From contig JAFYML010000084.1 of assembly GCA_017556595.1 (NCBI GenBank), forward strand, positions 1-12,700: 12,700 nucleotides of DNA, given 5' to 3'. The position numbers and the translations under genes are program-made. Shown piece by piece: positions 1-8,366 of the stretch; the first letter of the stretch is position 1; every line of letters starts with the position of its first letter. The notes beneath the pieces are model-generated. The model searched no databases. It saw only the letters and a list, made by a program, of their open reading frames with translations, and was not told the origin of the DNA. Source of the DNA: Bacteroides sp. (GTDB taxonomy: Bacteria; Bacteroidota; Bacteroidia; Bacteroidales; Bacteroidaceae).

Positions 1-464
1 AAACCATCTTGCGCAAACATGGTATTGAAAGCCGTTACGCCATCGGCCGAAGCATCGGCCAATTTACCATAGTATGAACGCACCAAGTCGGGATGAGTCT
101 CACTCATGGCCTTCAAACTGCCCAACAAAACTCCTTCGGGCAATCGACCAATGGCATTTTCGCTATAAAAGCTATCGTTTAATACAAAGAACAAGGAAGT
201 GCTCATGTTGGGAACATCACACTTAAACACCTCATTCGGATTTACAGGGATAGGCAAACGATTCAGATTCAAGCCATAATCGGGAGCAAAGAGTTTACCC
301 ATATCGCTGTATTTATAATCCTCATTTTTGCTACTTGGGAAACCCAACTGTTGGAAGTGGGCAAAAGCAGCAGCACGAGGAGCATTCAACACATCCGCAC
401 TATGGCGACAAATCATTGCCTCTGCCTGCGTAAATAAATCAATATATTGTTGTTCCGGTCTCAT
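1..464 (-). CDS. sufD: SufD, Fe-S cluster assembly scaffold subunit (N-terminal 154 residues, cut by window edge)
   Basis: SufD pairs with SufB and the ATPase SufC in the SufBC2D scaffold, where iron-sulfur clusters are built in the cytoplasm. The reading frame is open from the ATG at 464 to the left edge. The protein begins MRPEQQYIDLFTQAEA and contains the segment FPSSKNEDYKYSDM, which resembles the SufD N-terminal motif (G-x-P-x-x-K-x-E-x-W/Y-[KR]-Y). Its end, AFNTMFAQDG, resembles the stretch where SufB and SufD families enter the beta-helix core. A full-length SufD would be about 420-450 residues, so roughly the first third is present. It lies 17 nt after sufC on the same strand, the usual sufB-sufC-sufD order. 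The cysteine desulfurase gene sufS would be expected beyond the left edge, but that cannot be seen here. Confidence 0.9.
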   Translation of the reverse strand, partial: MRPEQQYIDLFTQAEAMICRHSADVLNAPRAAAFAHFQQLGFPSSKNEDYKYSDMGKLFAPDYGLNLNRLPIPVNPNEVFKCDVPNMSTSLFFVLNDSFYSENAIGRLPEGVLLGSLKAMSETHPDLVRSYYGKLADASADGVTAFNTMFAQDG

Positions 465-481
465 GGATTGTCAATAATACT

Positions 482-1231
482 TTAAACTAATTCTTGCTTA
501 ATCCAATCGAAACCGCGGTTCTCTATCTCTTGTGCCAATTCAGGGCCACCAGTCTTTACAATCTTACCACCCATCAGTACATGTACTACATCTGGTTTCA
601 AATAGTCTAGCAAACGTTGATAGTGGGTAATGACCATAGCACTTGTTTCTGCACGTTTCAATTTATTAAATCCTTCGGCAACAATGCGCAAAGCATCCAC
701 GTCAAGTCCAGAGTCTGTTTCGTCCAAAATAGCGAAAGTAGGTTCGAGCATGGCCATTTGGAAAATCTCGTTGCGTTTTTTCTCGCCACCGCTGAATCCT
801 TCGTTCACGCTTCGATTTGCCAATTTATTGTCAAGCTCTACTACCGCACGTTTTTCGCGCATCAGTTTTAGGAATTCACTAGCCGACAAAGGAGGCAACT
901 GACGATATTTGCGCTGTTCGTTCACGGCTGCACGCATAAAGTTTACCATCGACACACCCGGAATCTCGACAGGAGTTTGGAACGATAAGAAGATACCTTC
1001 ATGGGCACGTTCTTCGGGCGACATAGCAAGCAGATCCTTACCATTAAATGTAATGCTACCCTTGGTTACCTCATAGGCTGGGTGGCCTACAAGCACATTG
1101 CTCAATGTACTTTTACCGGCACCATTTTGTCCCATCAATGCATGAACTTCACCATCCTTGATTGTCAAGTTCACTCCTTTCAATATCTCTTTGCCATTTA
1201 CACTGGCATGCAAATCTTTAATCTCTAACAT
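482..1231 (-). CDS. sufC: SufC, ABC-type ATPase of the SufBCD scaffold
   Basis: A soluble ABC ATPase (249 aa) that drives conformational change in the SufBC2D complex during Fe-S cluster assembly. Visible motifs are Walker [10 protein letters not shown] (residues 34-42), Q-loop Q85, an ABC signature FSGGEKKR (146-153) with the SufC-type GGEKKRNE, Walker B AILDE (167-171), the D-loop region SGLD (174-177) and switch H203 (ITHY). The length matches the family (about 248-250). The frame stays open upstream to 1393, but that extension lies inside the end of sufB and shows no family similarity. The start MLEIKDL at 1231 fits SufC N-termini and leaves a 14-nt gap after sufB. It should be co-transcribed with sufB and sufD. 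Confidence 0.97.
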   Translation of the reverse strand: MLEIKDLHASVNGKEILKGVNLTIKDGEVHALMGQNGAGKSTLSNVLVGHPAYEVTKGSITFNGKDLLAMSPEERAHEGIFLSFQTPVEIPGVSMVNFMRAAVNEQRKYRQLPPLSASEFLKLMREKRAVVELDNKLANRSVNEGFSGGEKKRNEIFQMAMLEPTFAILDETDSGLDVDALRIVAEGFNKLKRAETSAMVITHYQRLLDYLKPDVVHVLMGGKIVKTGGPELAQEIENRGFDWIKQELV

Positions 1232-1245
1232 AAGTCTAATATATT

Positions 1246-2715
1246 TTACCCAACGCTTCCTTCCAACGAAATACTTAGAAGTTTCTGAGCCTCCACAGCA
1301 AATTCCATTGGCAATTTGTTGATAACCTCCTTGGCATAGCCATTCACAATCAAGCCAACGGCATCTTCCGTGCTGATGCCACGTTGATTGCAATAGAATA
1401 TCTGGTCTTCACTAATCTTACTTGTTGTTGCTTCGTGCTCCACCACCGCTGTTTCATTATGAATATCCATATAGGGGAAAGTATGAGCACCGCACTTGTC
1501 GCCCAATAGCAACGAGTCGCACTGACTATAATTGCGAGCATTGTCTGCATTCGACGATACACGAACCAAACCGCGATAAGAGTTTTCGCTCTTACCGGCC
1601 GATATACCCTTGCTCACAATGGTACTGCGTGTATTCTTACCGATATGAATCATCTTTGTACCCGTATCGGCTTGCTGATAATTATTGGTTACTGCCACAC
1701 TATAGAATTCGGCCACAGAATTATCGCCCGAAAGTACACAACTTGGATATTTCCATGTAATAGCACTACCTGTTTCTACTTGTGTCCAAGAAAGTTTAGA
1801 GTCAACCCCTTTGCAATGTCCACGCTTTGTCACGAAGTTATATACACCACCCTTACCTTCGGCATCACCCGGATACCAATTCTGAACAGTGCTATACTTC
1901 ACTTCAGCACGGTCGTGTACCACAATTTCTACAATGGCCGCATGTAGTTGGTTCTCATCACGCATAGGAGCAGTACAACCTTCCAAATAAGAAACGTACG
2001 AATCATCATCGGCCGCAATCAATGTGCGTTCGAACTGACCGGTATTGGCAGCATTGATACGGAAGTAAGTAGAAAGCTCCATGGGGCAACGAACACCCTT
2101 TGGGATATATACAAACGAGCCATCGGAAAAGACTGCCGAGTTCAGTGCAGCAAAGAAATTATCGCGATAGCTAACCACCGAGCCCAAATACTTTTGCACA
2201 AGGTCGGGATGCTCGCGTACTGCCTCGCTAAACGAGCAGAAGATAATCCCCTTCTCCATCAAGTTTTCCTTGAAAGTTGTTTTCACCGACACAGAGTCCA
2301 TTACGGCATCAACAGCCATACCACTCAATGCCATCTGCTCTTCCAAGGGGATACCCAGTTTATTGAATGTCTTAATCAGTTCCGGATCCACCTCGTCCAT
2401 ACTCTTTGGCCCTTCCTTCTTCTTGGTAGGGTCGGCATAATAAGAGATGGCTTGGTAATCTATCTCAGGAATACGCAAATGGGCCCACGTAGGCATCTCC
2501 AACGTAAGCCAATAGCGATAAGCCTTCAATCGGAATTCGAGCAACCAATCCGGTTCACCCTTCTTTGCCGAAATAAGGCGAATGATATCTTCGTTAAGTC
2601 CTCGTTCAATGATGTCGGTACTCACATCGGTGGTGAAGCCATACTTGTACTTCTCCTCCGTCATCTTTCTCACCAATTCATTGTCCGACTTCTTTGCGTT
2701 TATTTCTTCCATCAT
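1246..2715 (-). CDS. sufB: SufB, Fe-S cluster assembly scaffold subunit
   Basis: Core scaffold protein (489 aa from the first ATG, 488 from the second; the gene opens ATG ATG GAA, so the start is ambiguous by one codon). In the SufBC2D complex it accepts sulfur and hosts nascent Fe-S clusters. The C-terminal beta-helix signature is clear: [18 protein letters not shown], followed by [16 protein letters not shown] and an NRxS/QRGIS-type end. C399 in QCDS probably corresponds to the cysteine proposed as a functional site near position 405 in E. coli SufB (family knowledge, alignment not run). Length is close to the usual 470-495. The gene follows cvpA by 22 nt and precedes sufC by 14 nt. No separate promoter is evident in that gap, so transcription probably comes from upstream or from a promoter inside cvpA. 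Confidence 0.97.
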   Translation of the reverse strand: MMEEINAKKSDNELVRKMTEEKYKYGFTTDVSTDIIERGLNEDIIRLISAKKGEPDWLLEFRLKAYRYWLTLEMPTWAHLRIPEIDYQAISYYADPTKKKEGPKSMDEVDPELIKTFNKLGIPLEEQMALSGMAVDAVMDSVSVKTTFKENLMEKGIIFCSFSEAVREHPDLVQKYLGSVVSYRDNFFAALNSAVFSDGSFVYIPKGVRCPMELSTYFRINAANTGQFERTLIAADDDSYVSYLEGCTAPMRDENQLHAAIVEIVVHDRAEVKYSTVQNWYPGDAEGKGGVYNFVTKRGHCKGVDSKLSWTQVETGSAITWKYPSCVLSGDNSVAEFYSVAVTNNYQQADTGTKMIHIGKNTRSTIVSKGISAGKSENSYRGLVRVSSNADNARNYSQCDSLLLGDKCGAHTFPYMDIHNETAVVEHEATTSKISEDQIFYCNQRGISTEDAVGLIVNGYAKEVINKLPMEFAVEAQKLLSISLEGSVG

Positions 2716-2737
2716 GCTTCTCTTTTCAACATTTGCT

Positions 2738-3241
2738 TTATTTGTTCAGCAATTGTTCCGTTACACCCTTTGCGGCAGGTATAAAGATACCGGCAAAGTC
2801 CTTCATTGGATAATATAACACCGATTCGTCTTTTATGTTCTTCTCTACAATGCGGTTATCCGAATCGATAAATTCGAATACCGATACTAGCAAACTAACT
2901 AATATCAAGAATTTCAATGCTCCAAGACCTGCGCCCAAAAATCGGTTGAGCCATCCTAACGAAATGACCTCCAACGCACGGGTGAAGATTTCTGCGAACA
3001 GCGCAAATAGCAAAGGAACACCTATCCAAATAAGAACAAAAGCTATGATTTGTGCAATAGTGGCCGATTCGGTAATCTTGCTTATGTATTGCTCGGCTAC
3101 CATGCTATAAAGCGCCTTAGCGGCCAACAAACCGACAATGATACCCAGCAATGTAGCCAATTGCTTGATAAAGCCCTTCATAAATCCACTTACAGCACCC
3201 CACACAAAGAATGCTATAATAACGATATCCAATATTGCCAT
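2738..3241 (-). CDS. cvpA: CvpA-family inner-membrane protein
   Basis: A 167-residue hydrophobic protein with about four predicted membrane segments (near residues 2-20, 28-48, 62-88 and 98-124) and a short polar tail of about 40 residues. The opening [23 protein letters not shown], in particular D-I-x-I...G-x-x-x-G-x-x-K-G, is the usual N-terminal signature of the CvpA/colicin V production family. The molecular role of this family is unclear; it has been linked to colicin V export and to envelope stress tolerance in proteobacteria. The frame could extend upstream to 3307, but those 22 codons are made of the 8-bp repeat and look unlike CvpA, so the ATG at 3241 is preferred. It sits between infB and sufB, as I recall from Bacteroides genomes; any functional link to Suf is unknown. 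Confidence 0.85.
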   Translation of the reverse strand: MAILDIVIIAFFVWGAVSGFMKGFIKQLATLLGIIVGLLAAKALYSMVAEQYISKITESATIAQIIAFVLIWIGVPLLFALFAEIFTRALEVISLGWLNRFLGAGLGALKFLILVSLLVSVFEFIDSDNRIVEKNIKDESVLYYPMKDFAGIFIPAAKGVTEQLLNK

Positions 3242-3255
3242 GATATGTCTATTAA

Positions 3256-3330
3256 TCAATGTGCCAATGCGACAATGCAGCAATGGATTTGAATCCGATT
3301 GACACATTGACTAATTGGCACACTGACACA
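3256..3330. repeat. Converging 8-bp tandem repeats forming an imperfect inverted repeat in the infB-cvpA gap
   Basis: The gap between the infB stop (3331) and the cvpA start (3241) is largely made of an 8-bp repeat in two opposite-facing blocks. On the plus strand, 3299-3330 is four exact-length 8-mers (TTGACACA, TTGACTAA, TTGGCACA, CTGACACA), ending directly at the infB stop codon. Positions 3256-3287 hold the same unit on the opposite strand in more diverged form (8-nt period of NCAATGNN). As a result 3256-3277 and 3305-3326 are inverted repeats, matching at 18 of 22 positions with 27 nt between them; the shared core includes GTGCCAAT. A transcript could fold here, but no U-tract follows, so this is not a standard terminator. 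It may be a dispersed intergenic repeat family. Confidence 0.7.
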
Positions 3331-6231
3331 TTATAAAGTTGTCTTAACTTCGATTTCTTCGAATGTTTCGATGATGTCACCAACCTTAATATCGTTGCAG
3401 CTAGTCAAGCTGATACCGCACTCGAAGTTGGTACCCACTTCTTTTACATCGTCTTTGAAACGCTTCAATGCATTGATATTTCCTGTAAACACCACAATAC
3501 CATCGCGGATAAGACGAGCTCTGTCGCTTCGTTTCACCTTTCCTGTCTTCACCATCGCACCGGCCACTTGACCCACCTTGCTGATGTTGAACACTTCGCG
3601 TACTTCGATTGTAGCGGTCACTTGTTCCTTCAATGTTGGTGCAAGCATACCTTCCATAGCAGCCTTCACCTCTTCGATAGCATCGTAGATTACCGAATAC
3701 TTGCGGATATCCACACCCTCTTGTTCGGCCAACTTCGAAGCTGATGCAGAAGGACGTACTTGGAAACCAACGATAATAGCATCGGATGCAGCAGCCAACG
3801 AAACGTCAGACTCAGAGATTTGACCAACACCCTTGTGGATAACATTCACTTGGATTTGCTCGGTAGAAAGTTTGATAAGCGAGTCGCTAAGTGCTTCTAC
3901 AGAACCATCCACGTCACCCTTCACAATGATGTTCAATTCGTGGAAGTCACCCAAAGCCAAACGACGGCCCACTTCGTCAAGCGTCAACATCTTTTGTGTA
4001 CGCAAGCCTTGTTCGCGTTGCAATTGTTCACGCTTGTTAGCCACTTCGCGTGCTTCTTGGTCGGTATCGAATACGTGGAATGTATCACCGGCAGCAGGAG
4101 CACCATTCAAACCAAGAATCAATGCAGGAGTAGCAGGTCCGGCCTCGGTCATACGTTGGTTACGTTCGTTGAACATAGCCTTCACACGGCCATAGTGTGT
4201 ACCAGCCAATACAATATCACCCACCTTCAAAGTACCATTCGACACAAGTACAGTAGCTACATAACCACGACCCTTATCCAATGATGATTCGATGATTGAA
4301 CCAGTAGCCTTGCGGTCGGGGTTTGCTTTCAATTCAAGCATTTCGGCTTCGAGCAATACCTTTTCCATCAAGTCGTTCACACCCAAACCTTGCTTAGCAG
4401 AGATGTCTTGGCTTTGATATTTACCACCCCACTCTTCTACAAGGAAGTTCATGTTGGCCAACTCTTCCTTAATCTTATCAGGATTAGCAGCAGGCTTATC
4501 TACTTTATTGATTGCAAACACAATAGGTACACCAGCAGCCATAGCATGGTTGATGGCTTCTTTGGTTTGTGGCATCACGCTATCGTCGGCAGCTACAATA
4601 ATAATAGCGATGTCGGTTACCTTAGCACCACGAGCACGCATAGCGGTAAACGCTTCGTGACCAGGAGTATCGAGGAATGTAATTTTACGTCCATCTTCCA
4701 ACGAAACGTGGTATGCACCGATGTGCTGAGTAATACCACCGGCTTCACCGGCAATAACGTTTGCTTTACGGATATAGTCGAGCAACGAAGTCTTACCGTG
4801 GTCAACGTGACCCATTACGGTTACGATTGGTGCACGTGGTTGCAAGTCTTCTTCGTTGTCTGCTTCTTCTACGATAGCTTGCGATACTTCGGCACTTACA
4901 TATTCTGTCTTGAAACCAAACTCTTCGGCCACCAAGTTGATTGTTTCGGCATCCAAACGTTGATTGATGCTGACCATGATTCCTACGCTCATACAAGTAG
5001 CAATAACTTGTGTTACGCTGATGTCCATCATGTTAGCCAACTCGTTTGCCGTAACGAACTCGGTAAGCTTCAAGATTTTGCTTTCTGCCATTTCTTGATC
5101 TTCAAGCTCTTGCATGCGGTTGCTTGCCAATTCGCGTTTTTCCTTACGATACTTGGCACCCTTGTTCTTACCCTTAGCGGTCAAGCGCGCCAAGGTTTCT
5201 TTTACTTGCTTTGCAACATCCTCTTCGCTCACTTCTTGCTTGATAGCAGGCTTCTTGAAGCGGTCTTTATTTTTCTTTCCACCACCTTGAGCAGCAGCTT
5301 GTTGTTGCTGTTGTTGTTGCGCATTCTTTTTCTTTTCGCCACCACCTTGATAGGCTTGTGCATTGTTGATGTCAACCTTTTCCTTGCCTATGCGTGTGCG
5401 TTTCTTTTTATTTCGTTCACCATCTTTTTCGCCCTTACCACCTTTGTTTTCTTCACGGCGAATTTCTTTGATGATGGCTTCCTTCATCTGCTTGCGTTGG
5501 TCTTGACGTTGTTTGTCTTTCTCTTCGCGCTCTTTACGTTTTTCCTCCTTAGATTTTTTCTTAGGACGAGTGCTTTGATTCAAAGCAGCAAGGTCAATTT
5601 GTCCAACCACATTGATTTTAGAAACAAATTCCGGCTTACGCAATTGGAATACGTCTTCTTGTTCATCGTCATCATTCTCTTCCACCTCTTCCTTCTTTGT
5701 TTCTACAGGTTTGCTTTCCACCTTAGGAGCTACCGGTTTTGGTTCTTCCTTCACCTCTTCTTTTACGACTATAGGTGCAGGTTTCTCTACTGGCTTTTCC
5801 TCTTTCTTTGGTTCTTCTACTACCGGAGCAGGTTTTTCCTCTACAATAGGTGCCGGAGTTTCTACTACCTTAGGTTCCTTTACAACTTCTGCTTTTGGTG
5901 CAGGTTTCTTTCCGAGGTTTTCCAAATCTATCTTACCAACGGGCTTGAACTTTGGACGCAAATCTTCGGTTACTGTAGCTTTAATGGGTTCTTCTACCTT
6001 TTCTTGTGCAGGTTTTTCATAACCATCGATAGCTACTGATGACTTGTTGCGATCTTTATTCTGACGCTCTTGAATGAAGCGTTCGGTCTTCTTCTTCAGA
6101 TCTTTATCGGTGCTAAACTCTTTCACCAACATATCGTATTGTTCGTCCGAGATTTTGGTGTTAGGGTTTGCCTCTACGGTAAAGCCTTTCTTCTGCAAGA
6201 ATTCGACAACGGTCGTAATTCCCACATTCAA
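3331..6231 (-). CDS. infB: Translation initiation factor IF2 (start codon uncertain, see 6232-6264)
   Basis: GTPase that places fMet-tRNA on the 30S subunit and promotes subunit joining. From TTG at 6231 it has 966 residues. Layout: a short N-terminal helical segment (about 1-60), a long low-complexity linker (about 95-375) with Pro/Glu/Lys-rich KPAP repeats, a run of seven glutamines (305-311) and Lys/Arg-rich stretches, an IF2_N-type domain (about 384-445), then the GTPase domain. G motifs are GHVDHGKT (474-481), the GGITQHIG switch, DTPGHE (521-526), NKVD (575-578) and SAK (611-613). The C-terminal half carries the beta-barrel, domain III and fMet-tRNA-binding domain IV. The stop lies directly against the 8-bp repeat array. 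The expected family N-terminus continues upstream of TTG without an ATG, so the true product is probably longer by 9 to 11 residues. Confidence 0.95.
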   Translation of the reverse strand: MNVGITTVVEFLQKKGFTVEANPNTKISDEQYDMLVKEFSTDKDLKKKTERFIQERQNKDRNKSSVAIDGYEKPAQEKVEEPIKATVTEDLRPKFKPVGKIDLENLGKKPAPKAEVVKEPKVVETPAPIVEEKPAPVVEEPKKEEKPVEKPAPIVVKEEVKEEPKPVAPKVESKPVETKKEEVEENDDDEQEDVFQLRKPEFVSKINVVGQIDLAALNQSTRPKKKSKEEKRKEREEKDKQRQDQRKQMKEAIIKEIRREENKGGKGEKDGERNKKKRTRIGKEKVDINNAQAYQGGGEKKKNAQQQQQQQAAAQGGGKKNKDRFKKPAIKQEVSEEDVAKQVKETLARLTAKGKNKGAKYRKEKRELASNRMQELEDQEMAESKILKLTEFVTANELANMMDISVTQVIATCMSVGIMVSINQRLDAETINLVAEEFGFKTEYVSAEVSQAIVEEADNEEDLQPRAPIVTVMGHVDHGKTSLLDYIRKANVIAGEAGGITQHIGAYHVSLEDGRKITFLDTPGHEAFTAMRARGAKVTDIAIIIVAADDSVMPQTKEAINHAMAAGVPIVFAINKVDKPAANPDKIKEELANMNFLVEEWGGKYQSQDISAKQGLGVNDLMEKVLLEAEMLELKANPDRKATGSIIESSLDKGRGYVATVLVSNGTLKVGDIVLAGTHYGRVKAMFNERNQRMTEAGPATPALILGLNGAPAAGDTFHVFDTDQEAREVANKREQLQREQGLRTQKMLTLDEVGRRLALGDFHELNIIVKGDVDGSVEALSDSLIKLSTEQIQVNVIHKGVGQISESDVSLAAASDAIIVGFQVRPSASASKLAEQEGVDIRKYSVIYDAIEEVKAAMEGMLAPTLKEQVTATIEVREVFNISKVGQVAGAMVKTGKVKRSDRARLIRDGIVVFTGNINALKRFKDDVKEVGTNFECGISLTSCNDIKVGDIIETFEEIEVKTTL

Positions 6232-6264
6232 GTCTCTTGTTATTTTATTTAATCTTATAGACTA
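6232..6264 (-). other. infB N-terminal codons upstream of TTG: expected ATG absent
   Basis: Reading the minus strand in the infB frame, codons before the TTG at 6231 give [10 protein letters not shown], and TTG itself supplies the next L ([15 protein letters not shown] overall). This matches the conserved start of Bacteroidales IF2 (MTIRLNKVTRDLNVG or similar, recalled and not searched). The codon where Met should stand is TAG (6262-6264). The local sequence AACTAGTCTATAAG would become AACTATGTCTATAAG, with ATG in the correct frame, by adding a single T. The possibilities are a one-base deletion (real, or a sequencing/assembly error), initiation at ATA (6256-6258 or 6241-6243), or initiation at TTG 6231 with loss of the first residues. 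Confidence 0.7.
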
Positions 6265-6280
6265 GTTCTTTAAAATTAGA

Positions 6281-6314
6281 AATTAAAAAATAAGAATTAT
6301 AACTTTAATAATTC
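6281..6314 (-). terminator. AT-rich hairpin with T-rich tail between nusA and infB
   Basis: Two nucleotides after the nusA stop codon, the minus strand has a perfect 7-bp stem, GAATTAT / ATAATTC (plus-strand arms 6294-6300 and 6308-6314), with a 7-nt loop, followed by TTATTTTTTAATT. The shape is that of an intrinsic terminator, but the stem has only one G-C pair, so it should be weak and may act as a pause or partial attenuator rather than a full stop. It lies in the only sizeable gap between two genes that must both be expressed. Confidence 0.4.
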
Positions 6315-6316
6315 TC

Positions 6317-7573
6317 TTACTCTTCTTCGAACTCTGAGCTGAGGATGTTCAATACTTCATCTACAGTTTCTTCTTCGAGGTCGGTTTTTTCTACGAGCAA
6401 CTTACGTGGTGCACCAAGAACGGCTTTAGCTGTATCCAATCCGATAGCCTTGATAGCATCGATTACCCATCCGTCAATTTCATCGCGGAATTCATCCAAG
6501 TAAATGTCTTCTTCGTCTTGTGCATCAATTTCGCGGAATACATCGATGGTATATTCGGTGAGCATACTTGCCAATTTGATGTTCAAACCACCCTTACCGA
6601 TAGCCAATGACACTTCTTCGGGGCGCAAGTAAACTTCTGCCTTGCGGTTTTCTTCATCCAAGTTGATTGATGATACTTTTGCTGGGCTCAATGCACGTTG
6701 GATAAAGAGTTTGATATTGTTTGTATAGTTGATAACATCAATGTTTTCGTTGCGCAATTCGCGTACGATGCCATGAATACGGCTACCCTTCACGCCCACG
6801 CAAGCTCCTACTGGGTCGATGCGTTCGTCATAGCTTTCTACGGCAATCTTGGCGCGTTCGCCTGGGATGCGTGCAATCTTCTTGATGGTGATAAGGCCGT
6901 CGTTAATTTCGGGCACTTCCATTTCGAACAAGCGTTGCAAGAAAACAGGTGATGTACGGCTAAGAATAATCTTTGGATTGTTGTTCTTGTTATCTACGCG
7001 GGCAACAACGGCACGTGCCGATTCGCCTTTGCGGTAGAAGTCGCTTGGAATTTGTTCGTTCTTTGGCAAAAGCAATTCGTTGCCTTCGTCGTCGAGCAAC
7101 AACATTTCTTTCTTCCAGATTTGATAAACCTCGGCACTGATAACGGTTCCTACCTTATCAATGTATTTGTTGTAGAGGCTATCTTTTTCCAACTCCAATA
7201 TTTTGCTTGCAAGTGTTTGGCGGAGGTTCAAGATAGCACGACGACCGAAGCTTGCAAAGTTCACTTCGTCGGTCACTTCTTCGCCCACTTCATAGCTGGC
7301 ATCTATTTGCAATGCTTCGCTCAAAGCAATTTCTTGGTTAGGGTCTTGCAAATCCTCATCGGCCACAACCTCGCGGTTACGCCAGATTTCAAAGTCACCT
7401 TTGTCGGGGTTTACAATCACGTCATAGTTTTCATCTGTACCGAACATTTTAGCGATTACACTACGGAACGACTCTTCGAGTACGCTCACCATCGTTGTGC
7501 GGTCGATGTTTTTCAGCTCCTTAAATTCCGAAAAGGTGTCAATCAAGCTGATAGTTTCTTGTTTCTTAGCCAT
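6317..7573 (-). CDS. nusA: NusA, transcription elongation, termination and antitermination factor
   Basis: RNA polymerase-binding factor (418 aa) that stimulates pausing and hairpin-dependent termination and takes part in antitermination. The N-terminal RNAP-binding domain covers about 1-130, the S1 domain about 135-205, KH1 about 230-300 with GVKGSR at 260-265, and KH2 about 305-375 with IGKGGLN at 325-331. A helical tail of about 40 residues with an acidic end (SSEFEEE) follows. It is shorter than E. coli NusA (495 aa) because the tandem C-terminal acidic repeats are missing, which is usual in this phylum as far as I recall. It starts 4 nt after rimP, so the two are almost certainly translated from one mRNA. 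Terminator-like hairpins lie both upstream of rimP and just after nusA, which raises the possibility of feedback by NusA. Confidence 0.97.
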   Translation of the reverse strand: MAKKQETISLIDTFSEFKELKNIDRTTMVSVLEESFRSVIAKMFGTDENYDVIVNPDKGDFEIWRNREVVADEDLQDPNQEIALSEALQIDASYEVGEEVTDEVNFASFGRRAILNLRQTLASKILELEKDSLYNKYIDKVGTVISAEVYQIWKKEMLLLDDEGNELLLPKNEQIPSDFYRKGESARAVVARVDNKNNNPKIILSRTSPVFLQRLFEMEVPEINDGLITIKKIARIPGERAKIAVESYDERIDPVGACVGVKGSRIHGIVRELRNENIDVINYTNNIKLFIQRALSPAKVSSINLDEENRKAEVYLRPEEVSLAIGKGGLNIKLASMLTEYTIDVFREIDAQDEEDIYLDEFRDEIDGWVIDAIKAIGLDTAKAVLGAPRKLLVEKTDLEEETVDEVLNILSSEFEEE

Positions 7574-7577
7574 AGTC

Positions 7578-8045
7578 TTATTTAAAACTGATTAAGTATT
7601 TAGTATATTTTATTTCATCGTAACCGAAGCTAAGGTCTTCGTCCACCATCTTAGGGCGTTTTTCACCTTCCAGCTTCACTTTCTTTTGTATAGTCAGCAC
7701 GAAGTGTTGTTCATCGGCCTCTTTCAATGTACCACATAGTTTCTTGCCCTCTTTGGTCAATACTTCTACCTCTTCGCCTACGTAGTTTAGGTATTGTTGC
7801 AACACCTTGAATGGTTGTCCGATACCTGCCGAGCCTACTTCGAGTTCATAATCCTCTACGTCGCGACTGATGCGCGACTCTACGAATCGGCTCAACTCTA
7901 CGCAATCTTCAATCCACACACCTTCTTTGTGGTCAATTTCCACTGTAATTTTGTTGTCGGCTGCTACGTTTACCTCTACCAAGAAGTACTCTTTGTCTTG
8001 CAACCATTCGTTGACAACTTCGCAAACTTTGTTTTTTTCTATCAT
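7578..8045 (-). CDS. rimP: RimP, 30S ribosomal subunit maturation factor
   Basis: A 155-residue protein that binds free 30S subunits and is needed for their late maturation. The N-terminal domain (about 1-80) ends in the family motif, here EVGSAGIGQPF (residues 69-79, equivalent to the proteobacterial SPGxxRPL segment), followed by the SH3-like C-terminal domain (about 82-155). Length matches the family (about 150-160). It is the first gene of the minus-strand operon and precedes nusA by 4 nt, the widely conserved rimP-nusA-infB order. Its leader is short, about 60 nt from the inferred transcription start, and contains a hairpin with a U-tract. Confidence 0.95.
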   Translation of the reverse strand: MIEKNKVCEVVNEWLQDKEYFLVEVNVAADNKITVEIDHKEGVWIEDCVELSRFVESRISRDVEDYELEVGSAGIGQPFKVLQQYLNYVGEEVEVLTKEGKKLCGTLKEADEQHFVLTIQKKVKLEGEKRPKMVDEDLSFGYDEIKYTKYLISFK

Positions 8046-8053
8046 AGATAAGT

Positions 8054-8101
8054 TTATGGGAATAAAAAAGAGGAGCTTAATCGCCCCTCCTCATTCATCA
8101 T
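8054..8101 (-). CDS. Possible 15-codon leader ORF upstream of rimP
   Basis: The minus strand reads ATG ATG at 8101-8096 and continues in frame to TAA at 8054-8056, encoding MMNEEGRLSSSFLFP. It covers the whole rimP-leader hairpin and U-tract and stops 8 nt before the rimP ATG, in a different frame. With the inferred transcription start near 8105, the first ATG would sit within about 5 nt of the mRNA 5' end, so translation would be nearly leaderless. An ORF this short can occur by chance; its position over the hairpin is the only support. Confidence 0.25.
   Translation of the reverse strand: MMNEEGRLSSSFLFP
8064..8089 (-). terminator. Intrinsic terminator-like hairpin (possible attenuator) in the rimP leader
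   Basis: On the minus strand GAGGGGC pairs with GCTCCTC (plus-strand arms 8083-8089 and 8070-8076) in a 7-bp G-C-rich stem with one G-U pair and the 6-nt loop GATTAA. Six T residues follow directly (8064-8069). This is a good intrinsic terminator in the direction of rimP, lying between its promoter and its start codon. No gene is evident upstream for it to terminate, so premature termination or attenuation of the operon is the likely role. Confidence 0.6.
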
Positions 8102-8109
8102 TTCGACGG

Positions 8110-8141
8110 CAAAGATATAAATAATCTATTCAACTACAAAA
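8110..8141 (-). promoter_or_regulatory. Bacteroidetes-type promoter for the rimP-nusA-infB operon
   Basis: The minus strand has TTTTG (plus 8137-8141), a 19-nt spacer, and TATCTTTG (plus 8110-8117). This matches the primary sigma consensus of the phylum (-33 TTTG, -7 TAnnTTTG, spacing about 19-20). Transcription would start near 8105, giving a leader of about 60 nt before rimP. Confidence 0.8.
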
Positions 8142-8300
8142 TATTAAGAAAAAAAAGTGATGTTTACGTTATAAAGAGGCTTTGAAACCCTTTTCTTCCC
8201 GATTTTATTACTAAATGGACACAAGCCTAAATAATGGGTAAAAATGGTAATTTAACACAACATTATTACTCCGCTCAAAAAAATGGCCTCTATGAATTTT

Positions 8301-8366
8301 CCTCGTGAGAGAAATATATAGGCCTCGTAGGGAAAAAATTTTTTCCTCGTGAGAAAAAAATTTTTT
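8301..8366. repeat. 22-bp-period tandem array of A-tract/T-tract units
   Basis: Three consecutive 22-bp units lie at 8301-8322, 8323-8344 and 8345-8366. Each starts CCTCGT and has a purine run; the second and third then have a run of A followed by a run of T (A6T6 and A7T6), while the first is degenerate (AAATATATA). A decayed fourth copy starting GCTTGTGGGG follows at 8367, and a shortened one starting CCTCTATGA precedes at 8287. The boundary of units two and three forms the perfect 16-bp palindrome GGAAAAAATTTTTTCC (8331-8346). A 22-bp period is close to two helical turns, so the A-tracts are phased and the DNA may be bent. There are no variable spacers, so this is not CRISPR. Confidence 0.75.

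Noticed and set aside
1232..1393. 54-residue N-terminal extension of SufC
   Set aside because: It overlaps the end of sufB in another frame, is unlike SufC, and the internal Met at 1231 gives the normal family length.
1948..2784. 278-codon open frame on the plus strand
   Set aside because: It runs opposite sufB and the end of cvpA, both of which are certain genes; the translation shows no recognisable domain.
3242..3307. 22-residue N-terminal extension of CvpA
   Set aside because: It translates the 8-bp repeat array; the CvpA signature starts at MAILDIV, position 3241.
4390..6039. 549-codon open frame on the plus strand
   Set aside because: It is antisense to infB. The translation is rich in Phe/Leu/Tyr/Cys runs, as expected from the complement of Lys/Glu-rich codons, with no domain or start context.
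8070..8092. Terminator acting on the plus strand
   Set aside because: The T-tract exists only on the minus strand, and no rightward gene ends there.
8301..8366. CRISPR array
   Set aside because: The 22-bp units are directly adjacent with no unique spacers, and no cas gene is nearby.
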